Assembly (NCBI GenBank): GCA_029907345.1
Contig: JARYMB010000016.1
Coordinates: 1-36,665, forward strand
Direction of reading: 5' to 3'
Origin: Methanolinea sp.
Lineage (GTDB): Archaea > Halobacteriota > Methanomicrobia > Methanomicrobiales > Methanospirillaceae
DNA length: 36,665 nucleotides
Under the pieces are notes generated by a model. It saw nothing but the letters and a program-made list of their open reading frames with translations. It ran no database searches and was not told where the DNA came from. Of the stretch, positions 1-7,360 are shown in pieces; position 1 is the first letter of the stretch, and the number at the start of each line of letters is the position of its first letter. The position numbers and the translations under genes were made by a program.

Positions 1-86
1 CATCCTCATGTGGGGGTGTGGGGGCGACCAGCCCCCACATTGGGTTCTCATTACCCACTCAGATTAGCGAAGAGCCAGATTTTTTT
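1..86 (-). repeat. Dispersed intergenic repeat, copy A (cut by window edge)
   Basis: Read on the minus strand this stretch matches the first half of the repeat copies at 3021-3188 and 9828-9992. Shared landmarks, in order, are a run of T or A followed by a GCCC/GGCTC-CTTCGCTA block, the core GAGTGGGTARTGAGAACC, and a G-rich/C-rich hairpin (GTGGGGG ... CCCCCAC). The element runs off the left edge, so its second half is not visible. It contains no credible gene. It lies upstream of the tRNA-Leu region and in the opposite orientation to the other two copies. Confidence 0.75.
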
Positions 87-381
87 AACGAGAGAAGTGT
101 TCCTGCGGCTACAGCGGTCCGAGCGAGCTATAACGAGTGAGTCACTGATCGTCTATGGTTTTACGGAACACAGCGACGAGCAGTCTGTCTCAACGGTCTG
201 CGAGGAGCGGGAGAGAGCAGCTGCCGGCGAGGAGTGAAACGATGATGCCGGGAGTGGCAGTCATCCACCTTCAACCATGAGAGAAAAGGCCCATGGTGTG
301 AGTGGAATGGAGTGGAGTGACCGCCGGGCCGGGGGCAGGCCGAAGCGAAATGGAGACGAACACGGTGAGCCGTCAAAGAAA
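87..381. other. Gene-free stretch between repeat copy A and tRNA-Leu
   Basis: No convincing coding region is seen here on either strand. Open frames exist but are rich in Arg, Pro and His and lack ribosome binding sites, as expected of GC-rich noncoding DNA. The stretch contains an inverted pair GTGTTCC ... GGAACAC about 60 bases apart (near 98-175), of unknown meaning. The rest shows nothing that I can name. Confidence 0.5.
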
Positions 382-466
382 TGCGAGGGGTGGGATTCGA
401 ACCCACGGACTCCTTCGAGAACGGATCTTAAGTCCGCCGGTTTTGGCCAGGCTTGCCTACCCTCGC
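382..466 (-). tRNA. tRNA-Leu, anticodon UAA
   Basis: The minus strand folds as a complete type II tRNA. The acceptor stem GCGAGGG (466-460) pairs with CCCTCGC (389-383) and an A follows as discriminator base. The anticodon stem-loop around 423-437 reads CGGA-CTTAAGA-TCCG, giving anticodon UAA, which reads UUA leucine codons. A long variable arm follows, as expected for leucine, and the T arm has the usual GGGTTCGAATCCC. CCA is not encoded, which is usual in many archaea. No intron is seen in the anticodon loop. A weak TATA-like element (CCAGATTATTGG on the minus strand, near 479-490) lies at a plausible distance upstream. Confidence 0.95.
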
Positions 467-595
467 AGGACTGTTTTTCCCAATAATCTGGTGCCACCGG
501 ACAATAAGGCCGTCGGTGTGCAAAAGGTCCCTGACCCCTGCGAACGTCGTATGCCCGCCGGACCGGAGGAAGAAAAGGGAGGTTGTGCAATCTCC

Positions 596-1183
596 TCACC
601 GGACGCACACGTCCGTCCAGGCCGGGGGAGACCGCCGGTCTTTCAGCCATCCAAGGACTGCCAGGGCAAGGAGGATGCCCCCGAAGATGAGGACGAGGAT
701 GCCGATGGCCCGGGCGATCAGGGTCGCTGCAATGCCTGAGCGGAAGACGAGCAGGAGGCCGGTGGCAAGGAGGGCTCCTCCTCCGGCGACCTGCGCCAGC
801 CTTCGTGCAGGAGGGGAAAGAGAGAAGGCACCGGATACGGCGATGGCAAGGCCCCCGACGATGAGAACGGCCCCGGCAAGGGTGGCCAGGATGCCGCCGA
901 GGAGATCGGGTTTTGAAAACGCGACGAATGCAACGCCGAGCATCAGGAGGCCGAAAACGAGCGTGACTCCAAACGGCCACCCGCCGCCCCGGGAGAGGAA
1001 CACGGCGGCGGCAAGGGAGATGAGTGCGACGATCACCGCGAGGGCCCCGAGGGAATAGAGTATCAGCCGGAGGGAGAGGGCAGGCTCGAGGAAGAGCAGG
1101 AGCCCGAGGAACACGGCGAGGATGCCGCCCGCAAGGAACGACGGCCACGACCGGGGCGGGCAGCTCCAGGAAAAGACCACCAT
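596..1183 (-). CDS. DUF308/HdeD-like six-helix membrane protein
   Basis: The 195-residue product is almost wholly hydrophobic. About six membrane helices can be seen (roughly residues 16-35, 40-65, 68-88, 93-118, 125-143 and 150-180), rich in Gly, Ala, Leu and Val and arranged as three helix pairs. This is the pattern of the DUF308 family that includes HdeD of enteric bacteria, an acid-stress membrane protein. The biochemical role of archaeal members is not known. The gene is monocistronic, between tRNA-Leu and the divergent RMD1-like gene. Its start has no strong ribosome binding site, so the exact N-terminus is uncertain. A 7-2-7 palindrome at 1273-1288 lies between the two divergent starts and could serve either gene. 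Confidence 0.75.
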   Translation of the reverse strand: MVVFSWSCPPRSWPSFLAGGILAVFLGLLLFLEPALSLRLILYSLGALAVIVALISLAAAVFLSRGGGWPFGVTLVFGLLMLGVAFVAFSKPDLLGGILATLAGAVLIVGGLAIAVSGAFSLSPPARRLAQVAGGGALLATGLLLVFRSGIAATLIARAIGILVLIFGGILLALAVLGWLKDRRSPPAWTDVCVR

Positions 1184-1272
1184 GACTGATCAATGGGGTG
1201 CCGGTGGTGAAAAATCCTCGTGATTCCGGCCGGTGTATCCTTTTCGGCAGGAAAGCTCGATCGATGAGGTGC

Positions 1273-1288
1273 CTGAAAAAATTTTCAG
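1273..1288. promoter_or_regulatory. Palindrome in divergent intergenic region
   Basis: The sequence CTGAAAAAATTTTCAG is a perfect inverted repeat with 7-base arms and a 2-base centre. It lies between the divergent starts at 1183 and 1376, ahead of a TATA-like AAGCTTAATC near 1320-1330. An operator is plausible, but no regulator is evident. Confidence 0.35.
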
Positions 1289-1375
1289 TAATTCCGGCCG
1301 CACCAGATCTCCCCACGAATAAGCTTAATCGTCTTGCCCCGACCACACTCACCACGCGGGAAGGAGACATTCCGG

Positions 1376-2440
1376 ATGTATGCAATCCGTTTCTACCGTA
1401 TCTTCGACATCGGGGAGGAGATCGACCTCGGAAAGCTCGAGCGGAGCCTCGCGGCCAGCATGGCGACGTCCCGGTTCAGGTTCCAGAGGGTCCGCCCGAC
1501 CTCGATCATCGTCGACCAGCCCCCGCTCCTTATCCGCCTGCAGGGCATGACCATCGACTCGGTGAGGGGCCCTCTTCCCCTCGCGGCAATGGCCCGGATC
1601 TACGAGTTCGGTGCATTCTCGATCTGCCTCAGCCTCGAGGAGATGGAGGCACCGCCACTCGTGCTCGGCGAGGTGGCCCTCTCCTTTGCAGGCCACGAGG
1701 GGCTCTCGCGGCACTTCGACCAGGCCCTTTCCGAACTCCGGTCGATCCTTGCCGTCCACCTCGGGACACGCCCCCTGGACCCGGACTTCTACGATGACTA
1801 CACCATCTACCTTGCCGACCGGCAGGACCCCGGCATCGACCCGGTGGCGGTCCTGCTCGGGGAGAAAGCAGAGTTCTCGCCGGAGATCCGGAAGGAGACG
1901 CTCCAGTACTCGTTCTCGTACTACCCCGACGAAAAAGCCATCCTCTCGTGGGGCGGGGCGATCATCTTCTCGCCCAAGCCCCCTGTCGACCTGCTGGAAC
2001 TGATCGAGTTTGCGGCGGTCCAGGTCCTCGAGCTCCGGTTCTACGACAGGGAACTGACCCGCCAGATGGACAGGATGTACGACGATATCGAGAACGCTGA
2101 CCGCCAGTGGTGGATCTACCGGGCGGTCCACTACCGCAAGCTGATGAAGCAGCTCATGGGCGAACAGGCCGAGGTCTCGGAGATCGTCGAGGACATCAAC
2201 AACTTGATCAAGGTCACGGATGACATCTACTACGCCCGGGTTTATGCCGCGGCCCTCCAGGCCCTGCGGAGCGAATCATGGAGCCAGAGCGTCAGCCACA
2301 AGCTCGCGACCATCCGCGAGACATACCGGATGCTCTCCGAGGAGGTCAACGTCCAGCACGCCCATTTCCTCGAGTGGATCGTCATCATCCTCATCGCGCT
2401 CGAGATCGTGCTCTTCACGCTTCCCCTCGTCCCCCACTGA
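1376..2440 (+). CDS. RMD1/DUF155 family protein with C-terminal membrane anchor
   Basis: The 354-residue protein fits the RMD1/YagE (DUF155) family. It has a beta-rich N-terminal half, a long charged helical stretch (about residues 225-325, including a YYARVY segment), and one C-terminal membrane helix (LEWIVIILIALEIVLFTL) followed by a few residues. Eukaryotic members are mitochondrial membrane proteins that support organelle translation. The archaeal role is unknown, and from the tail anchor I infer a soluble body held at the cytoplasmic membrane. I chose the ATG at 1376 because GGAAGGAG lies about nine bases upstream; an upstream in-frame alternative start at 1334 lacks such support. It is transcribed alone and divergently from the DUF308 gene. 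Confidence 0.75.
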   Translation: MYAIRFYRIFDIGEEIDLGKLERSLAASMATSRFRFQRVRPTSIIVDQPPLLIRLQGMTIDSVRGPLPLAAMARIYEFGAFSICLSLEEMEAPPLVLGEVALSFAGHEGLSRHFDQALSELRSILAVHLGTRPLDPDFYDDYTIYLADRQDPGIDPVAVLLGEKAEFSPEIRKETLQYSFSYYPDEKAILSWGGAIIFSPKPPVDLLELIEFAAVQVLELRFYDRELTRQMDRMYDDIENADRQWWIYRAVHYRKLMKQLMGEQAEVSEIVEDINNLIKVTDDIYYARVYAAALQALRSESWSQSVSHKLATIRETYRMLSEEVNVQHAHFLEWIVIILIALEIVLFTLPLVPH

Positions 2441-2576
2441 CCCGCCCACGTGCGACGGTATCCGGCTGGGACGGGAACCGGTAGAACGGCCGGGGCCATG
2501 CATGATCATCCGGACGGCAACCGGGAAGGGGAGGGGACGGAGTGTAACTACCGGGGCATACCGGACTTTCCGCAAT

Positions 2577-2597
2577 CGTATTCCTTTAAGGGATACG
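2577..2597. promoter_or_regulatory. Near-palindrome over a TATA-like element
   Basis: A 21-base near-palindrome, CGTATtCCTTtAAGGgATACG (lower case marks the three imperfect positions), covers the TATA-like CTTTAAGG about 30 bases before the ATG at 2617. This position fits the promoter of the small gene that follows, and the symmetry suggests a repressor site. Confidence 0.4.
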
Positions 2598-2616
2598 ACA
2601 TCCCACTGCATCCTGT

Positions 2617-2934
2617 ATGGTCCCGCAGCCACGCTGCATCAACAGGATCCGGGGAAAGGTCATTCTCAAAGACACGACAAAGGACGCTGTTGCTTCTTAT
2701 GTGAAGGAGAACTGCCCGGAATACTACCTTGTTCCGCCCGGGTTTTCCTTCCGGGGCGTCACCCTCCTCCTCGGAGAGCCCATGCCGCTTGGCCTCAAAA
2801 GGAAGAAAAAGAAGATCCTCGTCCCGTTCGTCAAGCCCTGTTTTGGCCCCATACTGGTCGAGGTCGATGCAAAGGACGGGGATTTCGAGTACCTCAGGGA
2901 GGCACTCGGGAGCGGGGGAGGAAAGGGAGCCTGA
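2617..2934 (+). CDS. Small hypothetical protein
   Basis: This 105-residue frame encodes a compact alpha/beta-looking protein. It has a central run of Lys and Arg (LKRKKKKI, about residues 60-67), a hydrophobic strand (ILVPFVKPCFGPILVEV) and a Gly-rich tail. I do not recognise a family. Support for its being real comes from the biased composition, a TATA-like element within a palindrome at the right distance upstream, and its lying between two well-supported genes. There is no clear ribosome binding site, which would fit a short leader. No function is proposed. Confidence 0.5.
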   Translation: MVPQPRCINRIRGKVILKDTTKDAVASYVKENCPEYYLVPPGFSFRGVTLLLGEPMPLGLKRKKKKILVPFVKPCFGPILVEVDAKDGDFEYLREALGSGGGKGA

Positions 2935-3020
2935 CTCCCTCTGCCGTGCCGCACCGCGGGTGATCGCCTGCAACTTTTGCCATCCGGGGAGCTCCGGTCC
3001 GCCCGGCCTGCGGCCTCTCT
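2935..3020. other. Noncoding start of the 2935-3266 interval
   Basis: This is the first part of a 332-base stretch between two convergent genes. Most of the rest is taken up by repeat copy B (3021-3188). The flanks here and at 3189-3266 hold no gene that I can support. Pyrimidine-rich tracts near 3020-3040 could help end transcription of the upstream gene. Confidence 0.4.
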
Positions 3021-3188
3021 TCCCCATTTTTTGCCCCTTTCCTCACCTGAGTGGGTAGTGAGAACCGAATGCGGGGGCGGCCTTGTCCCCACACTCCCCC
3101 TCAAGGATGGTCCTGCCGCTCCCCAAAAGGTGCGCCCCGGCGGCGGTTTCACGATGGGTTTGCAGAGAAAGCCGATGTTTCTTCTTTG
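3021..3188 (+). repeat. Dispersed intergenic repeat, copy B
   Basis: This is one of two complete copies of an approximately 168-base element; the other is at 9828-9992 and a cut one is at 1-86. Order of landmarks: CCCCATTTTTT with a GCCC block, the core GAGTGGGTAGTGAGAACC, a GC-rich hairpin region, the exactly shared segment GTGCGCCCCGGCGGCGGTTT (3130-3149) with TCAC after it, AGCCGA, and a closing TTCTTCTTTG. Copies B and C differ most in the middle hairpin arms. It lies between convergent genes. No transposase and no flanking direct repeat was seen. It may be a miniature mobile element or a structured RNA. Confidence 0.75.
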
Positions 3189-3266
3189 CATAAACCCATT
3201 CAAAACGGGAGACAGGATGTCATGCACTCATGCAACGTACCCGTCCAAAATGATGAAGAGGCTTTT

Positions 3267-3842
3267 TTATGCCCTGATCTTTTTGATGATCCAGGCCATG
3301 TTCCGCCCGAGCATCTCCATGGTCATCATCCCCTCGTCGTCCCGCTCCACGTCCCCGGGATTGAGCCCAAACCCGATGTTCCAGTAGACGGACCCGACGG
3401 TGAACATGTCGCTGATGCCAAAGAAGTGGTTGATGGTATCGAACACGTGGATGCCCCCGGCCCGGCGGACGGCCACCACCGCGGCCCCCACTTTCCGGGA
3501 AAACATTCTCCCGTTTGCCATCGCGACAAAGCCGGCCCTGTCGATGAGGGCTTTTGTCTCCGGGGAGACGTCGGCAAAGTAGGTCGGGGACCCGATCACG
3601 ATCCCGTCGGCGGCAGCCATCTTTCCGATGCACTCGTTGATGATGTCGTCGTCAAAGATGCACCGCCCGTCCTGGTTTGCAAAGCACTTCCCGCAGGCGG
3701 TGCACCCGTGGACCTTCTCCCCGCCGATGTGAACAAGTTCGGTCTTTATGCCCTCCCCGTCGAGGACGGAAAGCACGCGGTTCAACAGCCGTTCCGTGTT
3801 CCCGCCTTTCCGCGGGCTCCCGTTGAATGCAACGACTCGCAT
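3267..3842 (-). CDS. NADPH-dependent FMN reductase / iron-sulfur flavoprotein family
   Basis: The 191-residue product has the flavodoxin-like start VVAFNGSPRKGGNTERLL, which binds the FMN phosphate, and the later motif GSPTYFADVSPETKALIDR typical of NADPH-dependent FMN reductases. A cysteine group between residues 46 and 62 (CTACGKC ... C) resembles the compact cluster motif of archaeal iron-sulfur flavoproteins (Isf), which move electrons from ferredoxin to oxygen species or other acceptors. Isf-like electron transfer is thus an inference; simple FMN reductase activity is the alternative. The protein is likely cytoplasmic. The gene stands alone, and a TATA-like element lies about 26 bases upstream of the ATG, suggesting a leaderless mRNA. 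Confidence 0.85.
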   Translation of the reverse strand: MRVVAFNGSPRKGGNTERLLNRVLSVLDGEGIKTELVHIGGEKVHGCTACGKCFANQDGRCIFDDDIINECIGKMAAADGIVIGSPTYFADVSPETKALIDRAGFVAMANGRMFSRKVGAAVVAVRRAGGIHVFDTINHFFGISDMFTVGSVYWNIGFGLNPGDVERDDEGMMTMEMLGRNMAWIIKKIRA

Positions 3843-3860
3843 GATCAGAGTGGTGGAACC

Positions 3861-3874
3861 GGTATATGATAAAA
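3861..3874 (-). promoter_or_regulatory. TATA-like promoter of the flavoprotein gene
   Basis: On the minus strand this reads TTTTATCATATACC, close to the archaeal TATA consensus. Its centre is about 26 bases before the ATG at 3842, so transcription would begin at or next to the start codon. Confidence 0.45.
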
Positions 3875-3915
3875 GGCATCCCCCGCCCCGGAGGAAAGAG
3901 GGGGAAAGGCGGGTT

Positions 3916-4359
3916 TTAGTGTTTCATCCGGATGTACAGGGATATGGCACCGATGACGGCGGCGTTGGCAACGCCGTAGACGAGGAGGTCACCCGTGCCG
4001 TTCGGCCATATCAGCGACTCGCCCAGGAAGAGCACCCCGAGCGCGATCACGATGAGGCCGAGGAGTTTCTCTTTGAGGTCTTCGAGGTCACAGATCTTGA
4101 GCCAGCCGGGGAGGGGAGCCTTGGCGATGAAGAGCTCGTAGAGCCCGAGGGCGATGATGTAGAAGACCGTAGCGACAAGGAAGAGGTCCACGAGCTCGAC
4201 GGCAACCGCCATTGCTGCCTTCATGGCCTCGATGTGGAGGGTGAAATGGCTGAATGCGTAAAAAAGGCTGGAGAGGGTGATAATAAAGCCGTAGACAAAA
4301 AGGGAAACCGCAAGAAGGGACGAGCCAAGCACTGCGAGAAGAAAGATAAACCTGCTCAT
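3916..4359 (-). CDS. UPF0114 (YqhA-like) membrane protein
   Basis: With the start at 4359 the product has 147 residues and four membrane helices (about 3-28, 48-72, 92-110 and 118-140). The second carries the family-like VELVDLFLVATVFYIIALG, followed by the cytosolic segment DLEDLKEKLLG seen in UPF0114/YqhA proteins. Function is unknown in all domains of life; a role in membrane transport or stability is only a guess. A longer frame begins at 4455, but the extra 32 residues are polar and unlike the family, so I prefer the internal ATG. The gene lies alone, in the same direction as its two neighbours. Confidence 0.75.
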   Translation of the reverse strand: MSRFIFLLAVLGSSLLAVSLFVYGFIITLSSLFYAFSHFTLHIEAMKAAMAVAVELVDLFLVATVFYIIALGLYELFIAKAPLPGWLKICDLEDLKEKLLGLIVIALGVLFLGESLIWPNGTGDLLVYGVANAAVIGAISLYIRMKH

Positions 4360-4622
4360 GCGCCCGACAGAGTATGCCCCTTTTCCGGGAGCCTGCCCGC
4401 ACAGGTCACTACTCTCCCGGCGGGGCGAAGATCCCCCCTCTGCCTCGTGTACCATTGCGATCCGTTCCTCCTCTCTTCATAGGGATCGGACCTTTTCCTA
4501 CATAAAACGGCACGGTATCAGCCGGGAAAAGATGGGGCGGGCCAGTCTTCCCGGGACACACCGGGTCCTCGATGGCCCCGGCAAAAAGGTTGTCTCCTGC
4601 CGGAGAACCCGGTTTTTCCGGC

Positions 4623-5105
4623 TCACCGGAAAACGGAATATCCCCGCTCCCGGAAGAACCGGGCGACGGCATTCTCCCACGCGTCGTCGGGGAGGTGATC
4701 TATCCCGTCCCGGAACTCTTCCCAGGCCCGTTCAAGGGACGGTTCCGCGAGGTGGAGGTACCGCCTCTCCATGACGCGGGCGATTCTCCTGCCGGAAGAA
4801 TCAAGCACGAGAACCCTCCAGCACCCGTAATCCCTGCATGTTGCAGGTCTCGTCGCGTGGACCGTGCAAACGGCCCTGGAGCCCGCCGGATCGAGCCGGA
4901 GAAAGGGGCAGGGGTCCTGCCAATGGGCAGGTATCTTCCCGGTGGAAAAGAGCTCGCGCCAGGGAACGGAGACCTCGACCTCCGTTTCTTCGCCCGTGTA
5001 CAGGTTCTCGAAGAGGAACCGGAAGGCGCCCCTTTCTTCCCGGATGGCAAAGACCTGCCCCATCACGCTGCAGCATTCCCCGCACTGCTGGCAGAAGAAT
5101 GACAT
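4623..5105 (-). CDS. YkgJ-family cysteine-cluster protein
   Basis: The 160-residue protein begins CQQCGECC and has a second group (CPFL ... CTVHATRPATCRDYGC, about residues 77-104). Eight or so conserved cysteines in this order define the YkgJ/UPF0153 family, thought to bind zinc or an iron-sulfur cluster; its biochemical role is unknown. The C-terminal third is helical and ends with a short basic tail. I placed the start at 5105, just before the first cysteine motif, since upstream codons are outside the family pattern. It is divergent from the PspC gene. A relative lies at 30100-30492. Confidence 0.85.
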   Translation of the reverse strand: MSFFCQQCGECCSVMGQVFAIREERGAFRFLFENLYTGEETEVEVSVPWRELFSTGKIPAHWQDPCPFLRLDPAGSRAVCTVHATRPATCRDYGCWRVLVLDSSGRRIARVMERRYLHLAEPSLERAWEEFRDGIDHLPDDAWENAVARFFRERGYSVFR

Positions 5106-5192
5106 CGGAGGTACCTCGACGTTCTTTTGATAAGGACGTTTGGATCGGGGGCCCGGCAACATTTTTTCCCTCCGCCGGGCGAGTTGTATGCA

Positions 5193-5417
5193 ATGAAAAA
5201 ACTGGAAAGACCACGGAAAGGCCGGCTTCTCGGCGGGGTATGCGCGGGTATCGGGACCTATTTCGATCTCGACCCCGTCCTCGTCCGGATCCTCTGGGTC
5301 GCACTCACGGTCGCATCCGTGGGCATCGGGGTCATCGTATACATCGCGGCATGGATCCTGATGCCCGAAGAGGAAGAAGAGAAAAGCCCGGATGCCCCTG
5401 ATACCCCGGAAGAGTAG
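5193..5417 (+). CDS. PspC-domain membrane protein
   Basis: The 74-residue product begins MKKLERPRKGRLLGGVCAGI and continues with Y-FDLDPVLVRILWVALT, the hallmark of the PspC domain, followed by a hydrophobic helix and IAAWILMPEEEE. In bacteria PspC takes part in the phage-shock envelope stress response. Short stand-alone PspC proteins are common in methanogens, where their partners are unknown. One or two membrane segments are predicted (about residues 13-30 and 35-60), with an acidic C-tail in the cytoplasm. The ATG at 5193 fits the family start; an upstream frame start at 5127 would add residues that do not belong to it. No other psp gene is present nearby. Confidence 0.85.
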   Translation: MKKLERPRKGRLLGGVCAGIGTYFDLDPVLVRILWVALTVASVGIGVIVYIAAWILMPEEEEEKSPDAPDTPEE

Positions 5418-5500
5418 AAGAGACCGGCACCGCGCCGGGGTTGCCTCTTCATCGCTGCATCACCGGTACCAGGGAAAAGACCGGGTGGTTTTTCCCTTGT

Positions 5501-5917
5501 TTATTCCCGGGGCCTGTCGACCTCTTCTGCGTAAGGCTTGATGTCGATGACCGGTGTCCCGTCCAGGGCATCGAGTCCCCGGACGGTCAGCACGCCGCCG
5601 TTGATGGAAACGAGGTCGACGAGGGAGAGGGAGACAGGGTTTGGCCGGTCCGGTGAACGGGTCGCAAAGACGCCGCGTTCCACGGGGTCGTGGGGCGGAA
5701 CGGCACGGAGCCTCGTCCGGTCGGCCCGGTCGAACCAGCACAGGACGAAGATGTGCTTCTTTTCTTCGAGCCGGAAAAGACCGTCCTCGAATTCCGGCCG
5801 GATAACGATCTCGGAGACGACGGGCGCAAGCCTCCCCTGCCGGGGTGCGTCCTTCCTTTCGTGGTAGGGCGACCGCACGTGCCCGATGGGGACAAGTTCC
5901 AGGGGTGCCGGTGTCAT
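5501..5917 (-). CDS. TrmO/TsaA-like single-domain SAM methyltransferase
   Basis: This 138-residue protein matches the beta-barrel SAM-binding domain of TrmO (YaeB/TsaA). Clear motifs are IGHVRSPYHE with APRQG near the start, GVFATRSPDRPNP at about residues 83-95, and LDALDGTPVIDIKPY near the end. E. coli TrmO N-methylates t6A at position 37 of tRNA-Thr and carries an extra C-terminal domain that is absent here. The gene overlaps the FmdE gene by four bases (ATGA) at the end of the metal-chelate ABC operon, which is an odd place for a tRNA enzyme. A role in methylating a small ligand or cofactor is an alternative, and is only inference. Confidence 0.85.
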   Translation of the reverse strand: MTPAPLELVPIGHVRSPYHERKDAPRQGRLAPVVSEIVIRPEFEDGLFRLEEKKHIFVLCWFDRADRTRLRAVPPHDPVERGVFATRSPDRPNPVSLSLVDLVSINGGVLTVRGLDALDGTPVIDIKPYAEEVDRPRE

Positions 5918-6555
5918 GGTCTTTCCGGGCTTTCCCCTGCCAGGGAGCAGGGGATGCAGACCCGCCTGCCGCCGACGATCTTCGTCCGTGCGTCCGCCAC
6001 CGGCTCATTGCACACCTCGCACACGACGGAGGCAAAGATCCGCGCCTTTTCCGGTGGTTTCCCCGTGAATTCGCGGATCTCGAGCAGATTGGATTCGGGT
6101 GCCGAGAGCAGGTATCGCGTCGTTTCCGCCATCATCCCGCGGAACGTGGCTTCCTCGTCCGGGGTCGCGGTCCCGGAAAAGACCTTCTTCCGGAGGTCGT
6201 CAATTGCGGACCTGCCGGATATACCGGAATTTTTGACGAGGATGCGGATTGCCCGGCCGCTCTCCCGGGAAAAGAAGGAAAACGCGTGTTTCCCCCAGTC
6301 CCGGATGACGAGGTTTCCCTTCCCTGCCGTGCAGCCCGTGACCATCTGGACCGCGTCCACGCCGCAGGCGTCGGTCTCTGCAACGCAGACGAGTTCCTCG
6401 TCGTAGGGGCGGTCTACCCCAAGCGTCCTCATCGCGGCGGTCGCAACGCGGTACCCGGTCGCAAGGCCGGGACAGGAGTGGCCGTGGAACCGGACGCACT
6501 CGTCGAAAGTGGGGTATGCGGGCCCGGAACGGGCCCCCTCGTGGTTTTCGCACAT
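5914..6555 (-). CDS. FmdE family protein
   Basis: The 213-residue product has the FmdE signature: FHGHSCPGLATGYRVATAAM near the N-terminus, then ETDACGVDAVQMVTGCTAGKGNL, and a C-terminal zinc-ribbon-like CEVCNEPVADA ... CIPC. FmdE was named from the molybdenum formylmethanofuran dehydrogenase operon of Methanosarcina, but its reaction is not established; the conserved His and Cys suggest metal or metal-cofactor binding. I set the start at 6555 because GGGAGGA lies seven bases upstream on the minus strand; an earlier ATG at 6591 would overlap the ATPase gene and lacks a ribosome site. No formylmethanofuran dehydrogenase subunit is nearby. The operon context suggests handling of the imported substrate. 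Confidence 0.85.
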   Translation of the reverse strand: MCENHEGARSGPAYPTFDECVRFHGHSCPGLATGYRVATAAMRTLGVDRPYDEELVCVAETDACGVDAVQMVTGCTAGKGNLVIRDWGKHAFSFFSRESGRAIRILVKNSGISGRSAIDDLRKKVFSGTATPDEEATFRGMMAETTRYLLSAPESNLLEIREFTGKPPEKARIFASVVCEVCNEPVADARTKIVGGRRVCIPCSLAGESPERP

Positions 6556-6583
6556 GTTTTTTTCCTCCCTGGGGCACAGGTGC

Positions 6584-7360
6584 TCATGCACCGGTCGTGA
6601 CCGGGCAGTTCTCCGGAACGACGCAGGTTACCCCGCCGAGTTTGCCGATGATGACGGGCAGGCCGTAAACCTCTTCGATGGTCTTCGGGGTGACGGTCTC
6701 CGGGCCCCCGTGTGCATAGATACGTCCGTCCCGCAGGAAGATGAACCGGTCGGCATACCGGATGGCGTGGTTGATGTCATGCATCGTCATGACGGCGGAA
6801 ATGCCGTGTTCGCGCACGATCCGCGCGATCGTCGAGAGGATGGCGACCTGGTTCTTCAGGTCGAGGTTGCTCGTCGGCTCGTCGAGGAGGAGGATCTTCG
6901 GCTCCTGCACGAGGGCGCGGGCGATTGCCACCTTCTGGAGCTCGCCCCCGCTCATCTCGTCGATGTACGCGAGGCGCAGGTGCTCCATGGCAAGCCTCCG
7001 GAAGACGGCGTCCACCATGCGGAGGTCTTTTTCCGAGAGATCCCACCCGATGTGGGGTTTCCTGCCCAGGAGAACGGCATCGAACGCGGTGAGCCGCCCG
7101 GTCTCGATCCGCTGGGGGACGTACCCGATGTTCCGGGCAATCTCGCTGCCATCCAGCCGGAAGAGGTCTTTCCCGTCAAGGTACACGACGCCCTCCCTCG
7201 GCTGGAGTATCCTGTTGAGGCATTTGAGGAGCGTGGTCTTTCCCACGCCGTTGGGACCGAGGATCGCTACGATCTCGCATTTCCCGATCGAGAACGCGAT
7301 CTCGTTGAGCACTTCCCGGTTCCGGTAGAAGAACGAAAGGTCCTGGACTGAAAGAGTCAT
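6584..7360 (-). CDS. Metal-chelate ABC transporter, ATP-binding protein
   Basis: This 258-residue ATPase belongs to the FecE/BtuD/HmuV group. The Walker A is GPNGVGKTTLLK (about residues 35-46), a Q-loop lies in YVPQR, the signature is MSGGELQKVAIARAL, and the Walker B is ILLLDEPTSNLD. The switch histidine is in TMHDINHA. It would drive uptake through the permease encoded just upstream; the two genes overlap by four bases (ATGA at 7357-7360), indicating translational coupling. The ligand cannot be read from this subunit. The last 20 residues include a VVPENCPV segment containing one cysteine. Confidence 0.92.
   Translation of the reverse strand: MTLSVQDLSFFYRNREVLNEIAFSIGKCEIVAILGPNGVGKTTLLKCLNRILQPREGVVYLDGKDLFRLDGSEIARNIGYVPQRIETGRLTAFDAVLLGRKPHIGWDLSEKDLRMVDAVFRRLAMEHLRLAYIDEMSGGELQKVAIARALVQEPKILLLDEPTSNLDLKNQVAILSTIARIVREHGISAVMTMHDINHAIRYADRFIFLRDGRIYAHGGPETVTPKTIEEVYGLPVIIGKLGGVTCVVPENCPVTTGA

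Noticed and set aside
261-1385. Minus-strand open frame of 374 codons over tRNA-Leu and the DUF308 gene
   Set aside because: It runs through a tRNA gene and a well-formed membrane-protein gene, and its composition is rich in Arg, Pro and His.
3021-3188. Insertion sequence remnant
   Set aside because: No transposase fragment, terminal inverted repeat or target duplication was seen; it is listed as a dispersed repeat of unknown nature.
5914-6555. FmdE protein as a sign of a formylmethanofuran dehydrogenase operon
   Set aside because: No fmd or fwd catalytic, iron-sulfur or ferredoxin subunit lies nearby; the neighbours are an ABC importer and a TrmO-like gene.
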